64,000 nucleotides of DNA from an uncultured Dokdonia sp. Lineage in GTDB: Bacteria; Bacteroidota; Bacteroidia; Flavobacteriales; Flavobacteriaceae. This document shows, one piece after another, positions 8,055-16,463 of this stretch. The first letter of the stretch is position 1, and the number at the start of each line of letters is the position of its first letter. The notes beneath the pieces were generated by a model, which was not told where the DNA came from, did no database searches, and saw only the letters and a list, made by a program, of their open reading frames with translations. The stretch lies in NCBI RefSeq assembly GCF_947492815.1, contig NZ_CANLOB010000008.1, positions 1 to 64,000 of the forward strand, given 5' to 3'. Both the position numbers and the translations under genes were made by a program.

Positions 8055-9820
8055 TGTCTACAACCAAAGGAAAAGCTTTTGATACAAAACTATTTAAAAG
8101 GTTATTGCAGTTTGCAAAACCTTATAAATGGCAATTATATCTAGCCGCCATTGGTGCTATACTGCTATCTTTATTTGCAGCATTACGTCCTAATTTTATG
8201 GAGAAAGCCATTGATATAGGAATTAGCAATAAAGAACCTGATAGTTTACTTTATTATATTGTTTTAATGGGGATTGTGCTTTTAGGTCAAGTTATTTTTA
8301 GGCTTTTATTTATTTACTATTCTAATTGGATTGGACAACAAGTTATACGTGATATACGTGTAAAACTGTTTAAGCATATGTTGCGTTTTAAGATGCAATA
8401 TTATGATACTTCTGCTGTGGGAAGATTGGTAACTAGAGCTGTAGGTGATATAGAAACGATCGCTAGTATTTTTAGTCAAGGATTATTTATGATCATTGCT
8501 GATTTACTTACAATGACCGTTGTTTTAGGGTTTATGTTCTGGAAAAGCTGGCAACTTACACTTATTGTACTTGCTATTTTTCCTATTATATTATATGCAA
8601 CACGTGTTTTTCAACGAGCAATGAAAGTTGCTTTTGAAGAAGTACGCACACAGGTTTCTAATCTAAATACATTTGTACAAGAGCGTGTTACTGGGATGAA
8701 AATCGTACAGATTTTTAATCGTGAAGCTATAGAACATAAGAAATTTGGAGCTATTAATAAAAAACACATGGATGCCTGGAATAAAACGGTATGGTATAAC
8801 GCTATCTTTTTCCCTATTGCAGAAATGTGTACTTCTATTACTATTGGACTTATCGTATGGTATGGAGGTTTACAGGTTGCAGAATCTGACGCTATTACCA
8901 TTGGAGTGATCACCGCATTTATAAGTTATATTCAAATGCTATTTACACCATTACGCCAAATAGCAGATAAGTTTAATACGCTTCAAATGGGAATGGTAGC
9001 TGCGAGTCGTGTTTTTGATATTTTAGATACTGAGTCTAAAATTACTGATGTAGGTACCAAAGAACTTACTGATATACGAGGAGAAATTACATTTGAAAAT
9101 GTACGTTTTAGTTATATTTCTGATGAAGAAGTATTAAAAGGAGTTTCTTTTACCGCACAACCAGGGCAGACTATTGCCATTGTAGGATCTACTGGAGCTG
9201 GAAAGTCTACCATTATTAATCTATTAAGTCGTTTTTATGAGATAGACAGTGGTACAATTTCTATAGACAATACTTCTATCGCTGATATAAAGTTGACTCA
9301 GCTACGTAAAGAAATCGCTGTGGTACTTCAAGATGTTTTCTTGTTTGCAGATTCTATCCTTAATAATATCACATTGAATGATCCTAGTATTTCTGAAGAA
9401 ACTGTAATTGCATCAGCAAAAGAAATTGGTGTTCATAAGTTTATATCTAGCCTTCCAGATGGTTATCATTATAATGTAAAAGAACGAGGTGCCATGCTCT
9501 CTAGTGGTCAGCGACAGCTTATTGCTTTTTTACGTGCCTATGTAAGTAATCCTTCTATTCTTATATTAGATGAAGCGACATCTTCTGTAGATTCGTATAG
9601 TGAACAGCTTATTCAGAAAGCTATCGGTAAGATTACCAAAGGACGTACTTCTATCGTAATTGCACATCGTCTCGCTACTATAAAAAAAGCAGACGTCATT
9701 ATGGTTATGGATAAAGGAACAGTAATAGAAAAAGGAACCCATAAAGAACTCCTTAAAAAGAAAGATGGTCATTACTTAGCGCTTTATGAGGCGCAATTTA
9801 CAGAGGCTGAAGTAATTTAA
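8054..9820 (+). CDS. ABC exporter, fused membrane and ATPase domains (MsbA/lipid-exporter-like)
   Basis: A 588-residue half-transporter expected to work as a homodimer in the inner membrane. Residues ~1-330 contain six membrane helices of the type I exporter fold; residues ~345-588 are the ATPase. Walker A is GSTGAGKST (378-386), the signature is LSSGQRQ (482-488) where the usual form is LSGGQ, Walker B is ILILDEATSS and the switch is IAHRLAT. The signature substitution Gly to Ser is uncommon but seen in working exporters. The substrate is not readable from sequence; lipids or drugs are typical. It is coupled to truA through the TAATG overlap. Confidence 0.9.
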   Translation: MSTTKGKAFDTKLFKRLLQFAKPYKWQLYLAAIGAILLSLFAALRPNFMEKAIDIGISNKEPDSLLYYIVLMGIVLLGQVIFRLLFIYYSNWIGQQVIRDIRVKLFKHMLRFKMQYYDTSAVGRLVTRAVGDIETIASIFSQGLFMIIADLLTMTVVLGFMFWKSWQLTLIVLAIFPIILYATRVFQRAMKVAFEEVRTQVSNLNTFVQERVTGMKIVQIFNREAIEHKKFGAINKKHMDAWNKTVWYNAIFFPIAEMCTSITIGLIVWYGGLQVAESDAITIGVITAFISYIQMLFTPLRQIADKFNTLQMGMVAASRVFDILDTESKITDVGTKELTDIRGEITFENVRFSYISDEEVLKGVSFTAQPGQTIAIVGSTGAGKSTIINLLSRFYEIDSGTISIDNTSIADIKLTQLRKEIAVVLQDVFLFADSILNNITLNDPSISEETVIASAKEIGVHKFISSLPDGYHYNVKERGAMLSSGQRQLIAFLRAYVSNPSILILDEATSSVDSYSEQLIQKAIGKITKGRTSIVIAHRLATIKKADVIMVMDKGTVIEKGTHKELLKKKDGHYLALYEAQFTEAEVI

Positions 9821-9821
9821 T

Positions 9822-9857
9822 AAATACTACTCTCAAATTAATTCAAGAGTAGTATTT
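9822..9857. terminator. Bidirectional terminator between convergent genes
   Basis: The perfect 12-bp arms AAATACTACTCT (9822-9833) and AGAGTAGTATTT (9846-9857) sit in the 47-bp gap between the ABC exporter and the convergent lipoprotein gene. A and T at the stem ends serve both strands. Confidence 0.7.
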
Positions 9858-9867
9858 AAACTTACTT

Positions 9868-10965
9868 TTATTTTAAATATAAAATATCTACTCCAGAAGC
9901 ACTTGTAGATCCGCTAGCATTTAAATTCCCAGACCAGTTTAATCCAAAATTATCACTATAAGCATAACGTACATTATTACCTGATTCTGCTTCATAAGCT
10001 ATGACTAATCTATTACTTCCATTTGATGCAATAGATACATTATTATCAGTTTTCACATCGATATTATTAACCCTCACTTTTCTAAAAGTTCCAAAGTTAG
10101 ACAGATTAAGCGTTGTTGATGATATAATCGTAGCAGCTGTAGTCACAATATGATTCGTACTAGTTCTAATGACGATTTGATAATGTTTAAAACCAGATTG
10201 ATCAATTGGATTTTGTGTAATTGAAATAGAACGAGGAACACCCGTACCAGCAGGTAATTGTATATTTTGAGTACTATAATCTACAAAATTGACTCCATTA
10301 CCACTAGCTTTTACAATGAGTTGATTATTATTGACTGCCACCATATATACACGTTGATTCCCAAAAATATCATCCACCGCTATAAAATCAAAATCATTAT
10401 AAGTAGGTGAATTTGCTAGTTCTCTATTTGGAGACCAATTAAATGTAGTTCCATTCAAAACACTGTAAAACATTCTTGAATTACCCGAAGTTTTACCTCT
10501 ATGGTATACGTAAAGGTTACCATCAAATCCCAGCATACTAAAAGTACCATTTGTTTGCGCACCTGGCACTACTCTTTCTGGACCAAACCTATTTCCATCA
10601 AGAGATATTCCATAATATATTTTTTTTGTATTTCTTCTACCTACGTAAGCAACCGCTACTCTTTCAAAAAATTGAGCCGACTTCACAGTAGATTTAGTTA
10701 ATCCTAAGTCATTAAGTCGAGTACTACTAGACCAACCGCTTGTACCAGTAGTACTATGCGATGTATATATATTATCTCTTGTTCTTCCTCTATGAAAATA
10801 TTGAAATCTATCTGGAAGTATTGTATTCCTTGTTGTATTAGCCACTAAATTAGAAGAAGTAATTTCTTCTTGACTTTCTTCTAAATCATTTTGACATGAA
10901 AATAAAAATAGCATACTACATATTGAAAATGCTACGTATCTAAAATTTAAAAATTGATTTTTCAT
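9868..10965 (-). CDS. Lipoprotein with sialidase/BNR-like beta-propeller features
   Basis: The protein has 365 residues. It starts with a lipoprotein signal (MLFLFSC, lipobox Cys24), so it is membrane-anchored outside the cytoplasm. The mature part is made of repeated strand-rich segments, each with a Tyr- or Arg-rich turn ('YFHRGRTRDNIY', 'YVYHRGKTSGNSRMFYS', 'YAYSDNFGLNWSG'). This resembles beta-propeller proteins such as sialidase/BNR-repeat or exo-rhamnosidase families; the last phrase is close to an Asp-box (SDNFGLNW). No catalytic residues can be assigned. It may bind or cut surface glycans, which is an inference. It is transcribed alone. Confidence 0.6.
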   Translation of the reverse strand: MKNQFLNFRYVAFSICSMLFLFSCQNDLEESQEEITSSNLVANTTRNTILPDRFQYFHRGRTRDNIYTSHSTTGTSGWSSSTRLNDLGLTKSTVKSAQFFERVAVAYVGRRNTKKIYYGISLDGNRFGPERVVPGAQTNGTFSMLGFDGNLYVYHRGKTSGNSRMFYSVLNGTTFNWSPNRELANSPTYNDFDFIAVDDIFGNQRVYMVAVNNNQLIVKASGNGVNFVDYSTQNIQLPAGTGVPRSISITQNPIDQSGFKHYQIVIRTSTNHIVTTAATIISSTTLNLSNFGTFRKVRVNNIDVKTDNNVSIASNGSNRLVIAYEAESGNNVRYAYSDNFGLNWSGNLNASGSTSASGVDILYLK

Positions 10966-11225
10966 TTCTTATTTTTTTGAAAGCGTTGTCATTGTACCAA
11001 ATTCATCTTCAGCATATTAACATACGATTCGATTATTACAATGTGTTAACTACCTGTTCGAACAATTCAAAAATAAAATCACAAAACATTGAAAAACAAC
11101 TAATTAACATGCTAAAAAAGCAAGATTCAAGAATATCGAGTAACATCTGATAAAGTTTTACCAGATCTGGGATTTTCAAATAAAAAGTATTGAAATCAAA
11201 GATAATATTATCTAAAAATTAAACC
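10966..11225. other. Intergenic region, 260 bp
   Basis: AT-rich spacer between the lipoprotein gene and the end of the cyclase operon, which are on the same strand. It holds a perfect 10-bp palindrome CCAGATCTGG at 11161-11170 and no recognisable gene. Confidence 0.4.
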
Positions 11226-12329
11226 TTAAGTAATATGCTCTCTATAGGTTACTAGTGTCATTTCTTCAGATTTACCACGAAGCTGTACACTTCCAATAGT
11301 TTCTTTTGTGAGTCCTTCAGGAAGTTGATATAGAATATCGGCAAACTCACTTGACACCAAAATATCAACATTATTTTCATTACATTTTGCCTGAATACGA
11401 GCTGTTGTATTAAGTACATCACCAGAAAAAGCAATATCGCGTTTAATTCTTCCAAGCTCCCCTACCATAACAGCTCCATAATGAAGCCCTACTTTAAATA
11501 CAGGTAAATAGCCATATGTTTTGGTATAATAAGCTTCTCGATGTGAGATTACTCCTCGCATTCTATAGTAACAACGTAGTGCATTTCCTTTTTTAAGTCC
11601 ATTTTTCATCTTCCAAGTAACTACGACCTCATCACCCACATACTGATATACCTCTCCTTGAGATTGCTGAATGGGAGCGGCTATATCTTCAAAAAAATCT
11701 TTTAAAAAATGAAAATATTTTTCTTCTCCTAAAGCTTCTGCAATTCCAGTAGCATTACGTATATCTGCAAACATAAAAATACGACGCTCTCTTTTTGGTC
11801 TAAAATACTTTCCTTTCAAATAGTCAGGAAAAACTCCAGGTCCGTACTTATCATTTACCATAAAAATAACTACTGTGCTTAATACTATAAACAACCAAAT
11901 AATAATATTTTTCATAAAGAGCCAACTCTGAAAAAATACTTTTACTTCAGTAATTACTTCTTGACTATGAAATGGTTTTCCAATATAATCACTGTAGTAA
12001 AAAACACTCCCTATCAAGCTAATTATCAATGCTACTATAATATAAGTAAGTGCGATTACAACAAGAGCTCTTCCAAAAGCATACTTTCTTAGGCTACGTT
12101 CCATAAAGTTAAGCGTAACTGTACCTCCAATAAGCCCTGCAATTATAGACACTAAAAGACTGGCTCTAAAAGCTATGGTAAAATCATATTCTGAAGTCAA
12201 TGCATTATTTTCTACCAATGTCAAATACTCATATAAAAACAGCGAATTAAAAATAAGAACCCAAGCAAATAGTACCCAAAAGGCTCTTTTTGTATAATAC
12301 CAAAATTCTTCTTTAGAAAATTTACGCAT
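11226..12329 (-). CDS. Membrane-bound class III adenylate/guanylate cyclase
   Basis: The protein has 367 residues with four predicted membrane helices (about 15-37, 54-75, 87-111, 139-159) followed by a cytoplasmic class III cyclase domain (about 180-367). The metal-binding aspartates are Asp189 (FADIRNATG) and Asp233 (YVGDEVV). Asp298 sits at the position that usually selects adenine, and Asn307/Arg311 (NTTARI) fit the transition-state pair. The enzyme is therefore likely active and makes cAMP; cGMP is possible. It is the last gene of an apparent operon beginning with the c-di-AMP synthase cdaA. The gap to the gene before it is 31 bases and carries a copy of the dispersed palindrome. Confidence 0.88.
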   Translation of the reverse strand: MRKFSKEEFWYYTKRAFWVLFAWVLIFNSLFLYEYLTLVENNALTSEYDFTIAFRASLLVSIIAGLIGGTVTLNFMERSLRKYAFGRALVVIALTYIIVALIISLIGSVFYYSDYIGKPFHSQEVITEVKVFFQSWLFMKNIIIWLFIVLSTVVIFMVNDKYGPGVFPDYLKGKYFRPKRERRIFMFADIRNATGIAEALGEEKYFHFLKDFFEDIAAPIQQSQGEVYQYVGDEVVVTWKMKNGLKKGNALRCYYRMRGVISHREAYYTKTYGYLPVFKVGLHYGAVMVGELGRIKRDIAFSGDVLNTTARIQAKCNENNVDILVSSEFADILYQLPEGLTKETIGSVQLRGKSEEMTLVTYREHIT

Positions 12330-12337
12330 ATTTTTTT

Positions 12338-12352
12338 GCTTTCGCGAAAGCG
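12338..12352. repeat. Dispersed palindrome, copy 3 (between operon genes)
   Basis: GCTTTCGCGAAAGCG lies in the 31-bp gap between the DUF3667 gene and the cyclase gene of the same operon, so it would be transcribed as a hairpin. Confidence 0.9.
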
Positions 12353-12360
12353 TACTCTTA

Positions 12361-13314
12361 TTAAATACTATCTCGTATAACTTTAATAGTCTCTCTTATG
12401 GTGTCACCACTTATGGAGTCTTTAAGCGCTTTTGCTGCTTTTTGAGCTTCGGCTTGTTCTTTTATTAATTTAAAAAACTCTGTATCATTTAATGCGCCAG
12501 ACTTAGCCATAAAATAACCTGCTACAGCTACAACAATAAAAAATAAAACTGTAATAACTCCTCCTATCAAAAAGAAAAGACCTGTTTTTAACACCAAAGC
12601 ACCTGAATCTAACTTAAATAATTTTTTCAATACATACGCCATATAAGCAATAGTGACCAATGGTGAAATCATACCATATATCTGAACTAATGTTTGATTC
12701 CATATCACAAACAATCCAAAGATTGTGGTTATTAATGCTATATGTGAATACCCATATAAATAAATCACAAAATGCTCTACAAGATTATATTTCTTATAAT
12801 TCCAAAATACGATTTTAGAAATCAGTGCTAATACTGGAATCATGGCAAAATATACTATAGATTGATTTTCCATGAGCATACTCATCCATTTAGAGATGAA
12901 AGATTTCTGGAATTCTGCTGTTGCACTACCATCATAAAAACTAGTCTGAGCTTGTATCATGTCTTCCATAAACCAGTGCTTTATTACAAAAGCATATATT
13001 CCTGCTACGGTAAGTGCGACAGCAAAATAGCTAAATGCAGGAAGGTATTTTTTACGCATTCCCTTCATATAACCCCCTATCACATCTTCAGGTCTTCGAA
13101 AAAGTGATAAGAACGTTCTTAAAAATGCATTTTCGATATTTAAAAAGCGATCTACAAAATCTTCAAAAAGGTTACGCCAAGTGATCCTATTATACATACG
13201 TTTCCCTCCACAATTAGGGCAAAACCGCTGATCTAATGCAAGATGGTTTTCACAATTAATACAGATATCACTTACTTCAAGAAGTTCTTGTTTACGTTTG
13301 GATACTTTCCCCAT
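12361..13314 (-). CDS. DUF3667 zinc-ribbon membrane protein, copy B
   Basis: A 317-residue protein. An N-terminal zinc ribbon (Cys18, Cys21, Cys32, Cys35; CINC...CPNC) is followed by the DUF3667 core (RMYNRITWRNLFEDFVDRFLN) and then five or so membrane helices between residues ~85 and 275. The C-terminal tail is charged and cytoplasmic. The function is unknown. It is clearly paralogous to the next gene upstream (13362): both share the ribbon, the phrase 'VDRFLNIEN.FL.TF..LF..PEDV.GGY' and the overall layout. The pair lies between a c-di-AMP synthase and a class III cyclase, so a role in sensing or signalling is suggested by context only. Confidence 0.8.
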   Translation of the reverse strand: MGKVSKRKQELLEVSDICINCENHLALDQRFCPNCGGKRMYNRITWRNLFEDFVDRFLNIENAFLRTFLSLFRRPEDVIGGYMKGMRKKYLPAFSYFAVALTVAGIYAFVIKHWFMEDMIQAQTSFYDGSATAEFQKSFISKWMSMLMENQSIVYFAMIPVLALISKIVFWNYKKYNLVEHFVIYLYGYSHIALITTIFGLFVIWNQTLVQIYGMISPLVTIAYMAYVLKKLFKLDSGALVLKTGLFFLIGGVITVLFFIVVAVAGYFMAKSGALNDTEFFKLIKEQAEAQKAAKALKDSISGDTIRETIKVIRDSI

Positions 13315-13361
13315 AGGAATATGGCTTGATCAGTTAGTAATGGCAAGTTACTATAATGTTA

Positions 13362-14366
13362 CTAGCTTCCCAAAAGTAAGATTGTATCCTTTACGCTTTT
13401 TGTTAACTGTTTTATGCTATCTACTTTGAGACTATCTATAGCAACTTTACTAGCTTCTTTTAATGTCTTCTGACTTTCTTGTACATCTTTTATTTTTTCT
13501 ATAAAAGTATCAAAGACACCTAATTCATATAAGATCCAACCACTTAAACCAAAAAATACAAGCCCTAAAACAAAAAACACAACACCAAAGAGTAATGTCT
13601 TAAGGATAATTTTTTCTATAGTTAAATTAAAAAGACGTGTCAGTACATAAGCGGTATAACCCACATATAAAAACATGAGTAGAGGACTAATAATTACCTG
13701 AGCAATACTAGACCAAATGAAAATAATCCCAATGATAGAAGCAATGATTTGTGTGTGGGAGTAGACGTATAAATAAATAACCACATGTTCTATAAAGTTA
13801 TATTTTTTATAATTCCAAAAAACAAGTTTTGATACTAATGCATAAAACGGGATATTAAAAAAAGTCAAAATAGATTGGTATTCAAATATCCAATTCATCA
13901 TCTGTTTAGTTGCTTGCACTGTATCATCTACATTAACATCATTGGCAGCATTTATACTCTCTCTAAACATATCGTCTGTAAGAAACCATTTTCTAAAAAC
14001 AAATGTATACAGTCCTGTAATTGTAAGGGATATTGCAAAATAACTAAAAGCAGATAAGTAACGCTTCCGCATTCCGTCTATATATCCTCCTACAACATCT
14101 TCTGGTTTTTTAAAAAGCGTAAAAAAGGTTTTAAGGAAGTTATTTTCGATATTCAGAAAGCGATCTACAAAGTCTTCTGTAAGATTACTCCAGTTTAGTC
14201 TATTATACATTCTTTTGGCTCCGCATTGCGGACAGTATGCTTGATCTAGGTTCAACTGTGAATTACAGTTTTTGCAGGTATCAGAAATAACACTAAGTTG
14301 TTCTCGTTTCTTCTTAGGTTGCTTAATTACTTTTTCTTTTTCTTCTGGGAGTAATTGTTCTTCCAT
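13362..14366 (-). CDS. DUF3667 zinc-ribbon membrane protein, copy A
   Basis: A 334-residue paralogue of the 12361 gene. A Lys/Glu-rich N terminus leads to a zinc ribbon (Cys31, Cys34, Cys45, Cys48), the DUF3667 core (RMYNRLNWSNLTEDFVDRFLN) and a block of membrane helices (about residues 105-285). It ends with a charged helical tail. It begins four bases after the stop of cdaA, which strongly suggests co-transcription and perhaps translational coupling. The tandem arrangement indicates local duplication followed by divergence, mainly in the loop after the first helix and in the tail. Biochemical role unknown. Confidence 0.8.
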   Translation of the reverse strand: MEEQLLPEEKEKVIKQPKKKREQLSVISDTCKNCNSQLNLDQAYCPQCGAKRMYNRLNWSNLTEDFVDRFLNIENNFLKTFFTLFKKPEDVVGGYIDGMRKRYLSAFSYFAISLTITGLYTFVFRKWFLTDDMFRESINAANDVNVDDTVQATKQMMNWIFEYQSILTFFNIPFYALVSKLVFWNYKKYNFIEHVVIYLYVYSHTQIIASIIGIIFIWSSIAQVIISPLLMFLYVGYTAYVLTRLFNLTIEKIILKTLLFGVVFFVLGLVFFGLSGWILYELGVFDTFIEKIKDVQESQKTLKEASKVAIDSLKVDSIKQLTKSVKDTILLLGS

Positions 14367-14370
14367 AAGC

Positions 14371-15144
14371 TTAGCTTAAATCTAATGTAATTAACTCTCG
14401 TAATTCATCTATCGTTTTGTAACGTACAAACTCGCCATTCTTTACATAACTGATATCTCCAGACTCTTCGCTTACCACTAATGCTAATGCATCTGTTTTT
14501 TCTGTAATACCAAAAGCGGCTCTATGACGAAGTCCAAACCGTAAAGGAATATTACGTTCTTGTGTTACAGGTAAAATCACTCTCGTAGCAGTAATCGTAT
14601 TATTTTCTATAATCATAGCGCCATCATGCAATGTAGAGTTTTTGTAAAATACACTCTCTATGATAGGTCTATTAACCTCAATTCCCATAGCATCTCCTGT
14701 TGCTTTTACAAATTCTAAACTTGTTGTTCTTCGTATTACAATGAGTGCTCCTGTACGTACACTTCCCATATTTACACAAGCATCTAAAATGGCATTAACA
14801 TCTATATCTAAAATAGTATCACCTTTAGAAAACTGAAAATTCTTAAAAACTCCTTTCCCTCTTAGATTTGTACTCCCGATCATCAATAGAAACTTGCGTA
14901 TTTCTTGTTGAAAAACAACAATTAAAACTAGCATTCCTGCATCGATAAACTCTCCAAGAATGGTACTGAGCAATTCCATTTTAAGAAGCTCAATAAGTTT
15001 CCATATCAAATAAACAACAACTATCCCTATAAAAATGTTGATAGCCACTGTTCCTTTTACTAATTTATAGACATAATACAGTAATGTTGTCACCAGTACT
15101 ATATCTATAATATCAAGAATGCGGATGTTTTCAAATATTTCCAA
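14371..15144 (-). CDS. cdaA: Membrane diadenylate cyclase (c-di-AMP synthase)
   Basis: CdaA condenses two ATP to cyclic di-AMP, a messenger that controls potassium balance and cell-wall stress. The 257-residue protein has three N-terminal membrane helices (about 10-26, 33-53, 62-80) and a DisA_N catalytic domain. The active-site motifs are intact: Asp174-Gly-Ala (LHDGAM) and Arg206-His-Arg208 (GLRHRAA). It is the first gene of the operon cdaA-DUF3667-DUF3667-class III cyclase. In many Bacteroidota cdaA follows folP; here the upstream neighbour is a small peptide gene with its own terminator, so the operon probably starts at cdaA. Confidence 0.95.
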   Translation of the reverse strand: MEIFENIRILDIIDIVLVTTLLYYVYKLVKGTVAINIFIGIVVVYLIWKLIELLKMELLSTILGEFIDAGMLVLIVVFQQEIRKFLLMIGSTNLRGKGVFKNFQFSKGDTILDIDVNAILDACVNMGSVRTGALIVIRRTTSLEFVKATGDAMGIEVNRPIIESVFYKNSTLHDGAMIIENNTITATRVILPVTQERNIPLRFGLRHRAAFGITEKTDALALVVSEESGDISYVKNGEFVRYKTIDELRELITLDLS

Positions 15145-15205
15145 AAAGTGTGCTTTGTAGTAAAAGTAAAGGAAAAAATGACATCCTAAAACTGAACACG
15201 AAAAA

Positions 15206-15235
15206 AAACCGTTTTTAGGGATTTAAAAACGGTTT
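15206..15235 (-). terminator. Rho-independent terminator of the peptide gene
   Basis: On the minus strand a 12-bp perfect stem (15235-15224 paired with 15217-15206, loop of six) is followed by eight T residues. It lies 38 bases after the stop of the 15274 peptide gene and upstream of cdaA, so it insulates the two. Confidence 0.9.
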
Positions 15236-15273
15236 AAATTACAAAAGTTGAATGTTATTTAAACATTCATGAT

Positions 15274-15486
15274 TTAACAGTTAGCACACGTAGCCTTAAC
15301 AGGTCCGTCATACACAGTAGATATGCAAGTGTCAGTAAGACACACCTCATTACTTAAATCTGTTATAAATTCAATCATAGGTGTAATTGTTGTATTAGCA
15401 GTAACCCCTCCATTAATTTGCGTTTGTTGCAACTTTGAGATAACCATTTTGTTAAGACTCAAAGACTTTAATTTCTTTTTTTTCAT
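15274..15486 (-). CDS. Putative GG-leader (class I lanthipeptide-type) peptide precursor, orphan
   Basis: A 70-residue peptide. Residues 1-27 form a leader of the Bacteroidota natural-product-precursor type: a Lys-rich start, the KSLSLNKMVISKL helix and a Gly26-Gly27 cleavage site. The remaining 43 residues would be the core, rich in Thr, Ser and Asp with four Cys (49, 54, 67, 70), the last pair as CANC at the very end. Thr/Ser/Cys richness would suit lanthionine or disulfide formation. No LanB/LanC-like enzyme, radical SAM protein or peptidase transporter is near, so modification would have to come from elsewhere. A strong terminator follows, and the gene is free-standing. The leader similarity is clear; the product is inferred. 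Confidence 0.7.
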   Translation of the reverse strand: MKKKKLKSLSLNKMVISKLQQTQINGGVTANTTITPMIEFITDLSNEVCLTDTCISTVYDGPVKATCANC

Positions 15487-15614
15487 TTAAACTTATATGT
15501 ATTGTATTGAATAGGTCTTTCCTATTTTATAATAAGCAGTTCCTTTCCTATTACTTTTGTTACCCTAAATAAGATTAGAAGAATCAGTTTAAACAAATAG
15601 TAAGAGTGCAACAA

Positions 15615-16169
15615 TTACTTCCATTTGATACCACACCCCATACTTGGTTTTTGGATCATTGTTTGTGGTCTACTATTAAATACATTATCTAAAGCCTCTC
15701 TTAAGTCACGGCCGTTTACTGGGATTCCATTTCCTGGTCGAGAAGCATCGAGTTGTCCTCGATAAACTAAAGTGTCATTTGCTCCAAAAAGATAAAAATC
15801 AGGAGTACATGCAGCGTCATAAGCTTTTGCTACTTCTTGCGTCTCATCAAATAAATATGGGAATGTAAAATTATTTTTTCGTGCATTATCCCACATAGCT
15901 GTAGGTCCATCTTGCGGGTACTTGACAATATCATTACTACTTATCGCCACAAAACCAAAACCTAATACTCTATAATCATTAGCTATTCTTACAATTTCAT
16001 CTATCACATGTATTACAAAGGGACAGTGATTACAAATAAACATCACTACAGTACCACGTTCTCCCCTTATATCTGCATAACTACATTGTTGATTTGTAAT
16101 GCTATCTATAAGTTTAAAATCGGGAGCTTTTGTACCTAGCTCAATCATATTTGAAGGTGTAAGTGCCAT
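15615..16169 (-). CDS. Thioredoxin-fold peroxiredoxin-like protein (AhpC/TSA superfamily)
   Basis: The protein has 184 residues. The thioredoxin-like fold opens with APDFKLIDS and carries the redox pair Cys46-x-x-Cys49 in FICNHCPFV, the hallmark of the PRX-like 1 subgroup. Residues ~113-125 (CTPDFYLF) provide the cis-Pro region next to a third Cys, and a Cys sits near the C terminus (MGCGIKW). There is no signal peptide, so it probably acts in the cytoplasm as a thiol reductase or peroxidase of unknown partner. It is monocistronic. The start used (MALTPSNMIELG) fits the family; the internal Met8 is an alternative. Confidence 0.85.
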   Translation of the reverse strand: MALTPSNMIELGTKAPDFKLIDSITNQQCSYADIRGERGTVVMFICNHCPFVIHVIDEIVRIANDYRVLGFGFVAISSNDIVKYPQDGPTAMWDNARKNNFTFPYLFDETQEVAKAYDAACTPDFYLFGANDTLVYRGQLDASRPGNGIPVNGRDLREALDNVFNSRPQTMIQKPSMGCGIKWK

Positions 16170-16288
16170 AGTCTTTTTATATTAAATGTACGTTTTTAAA
16201 GATACGTACTAATTGGACGCAAAAAACATAAGAATGTTACGTGTTTACGAGCTATATTTGAGTTTGTGATAGCTATTGATTCTTTATA

Positions 16289-16303
16289 CGCTTTCGCGAA
16301 AGC
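16289..16303. repeat. Dispersed palindrome, copy 4
   Basis: CGCTTTCGCGAAAGC lies in the spacer between the peroxiredoxin-like gene and htpG, eight bases from the htpG terminator stem. Confidence 0.9.
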
Positions 16304-16310
16304 ATAAAAA

Positions 16311-16339
16311 AACCACTTCCTAACATCTAGAAAGTGGTT
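16311..16339 (-). terminator. Rho-independent terminator downstream of htpG
   Basis: Stem AACCACTT...AAGTGGTT (16311-16318 with 16332-16339). On the minus strand it is followed by a run of T, 124 bases after the htpG stop codon. Confidence 0.8.
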
Positions 16340-16463
16340 CTTCTTATATGTATTTAAGTTTTAATACGTCAAACTAAATTTGTTTCAGTTTCTCAAAGCA
16401 ATCCACCTGACTCAGTGAGATTCTGAAATACATTCAGAAGGACGAAAATCTTATTTTTATATT

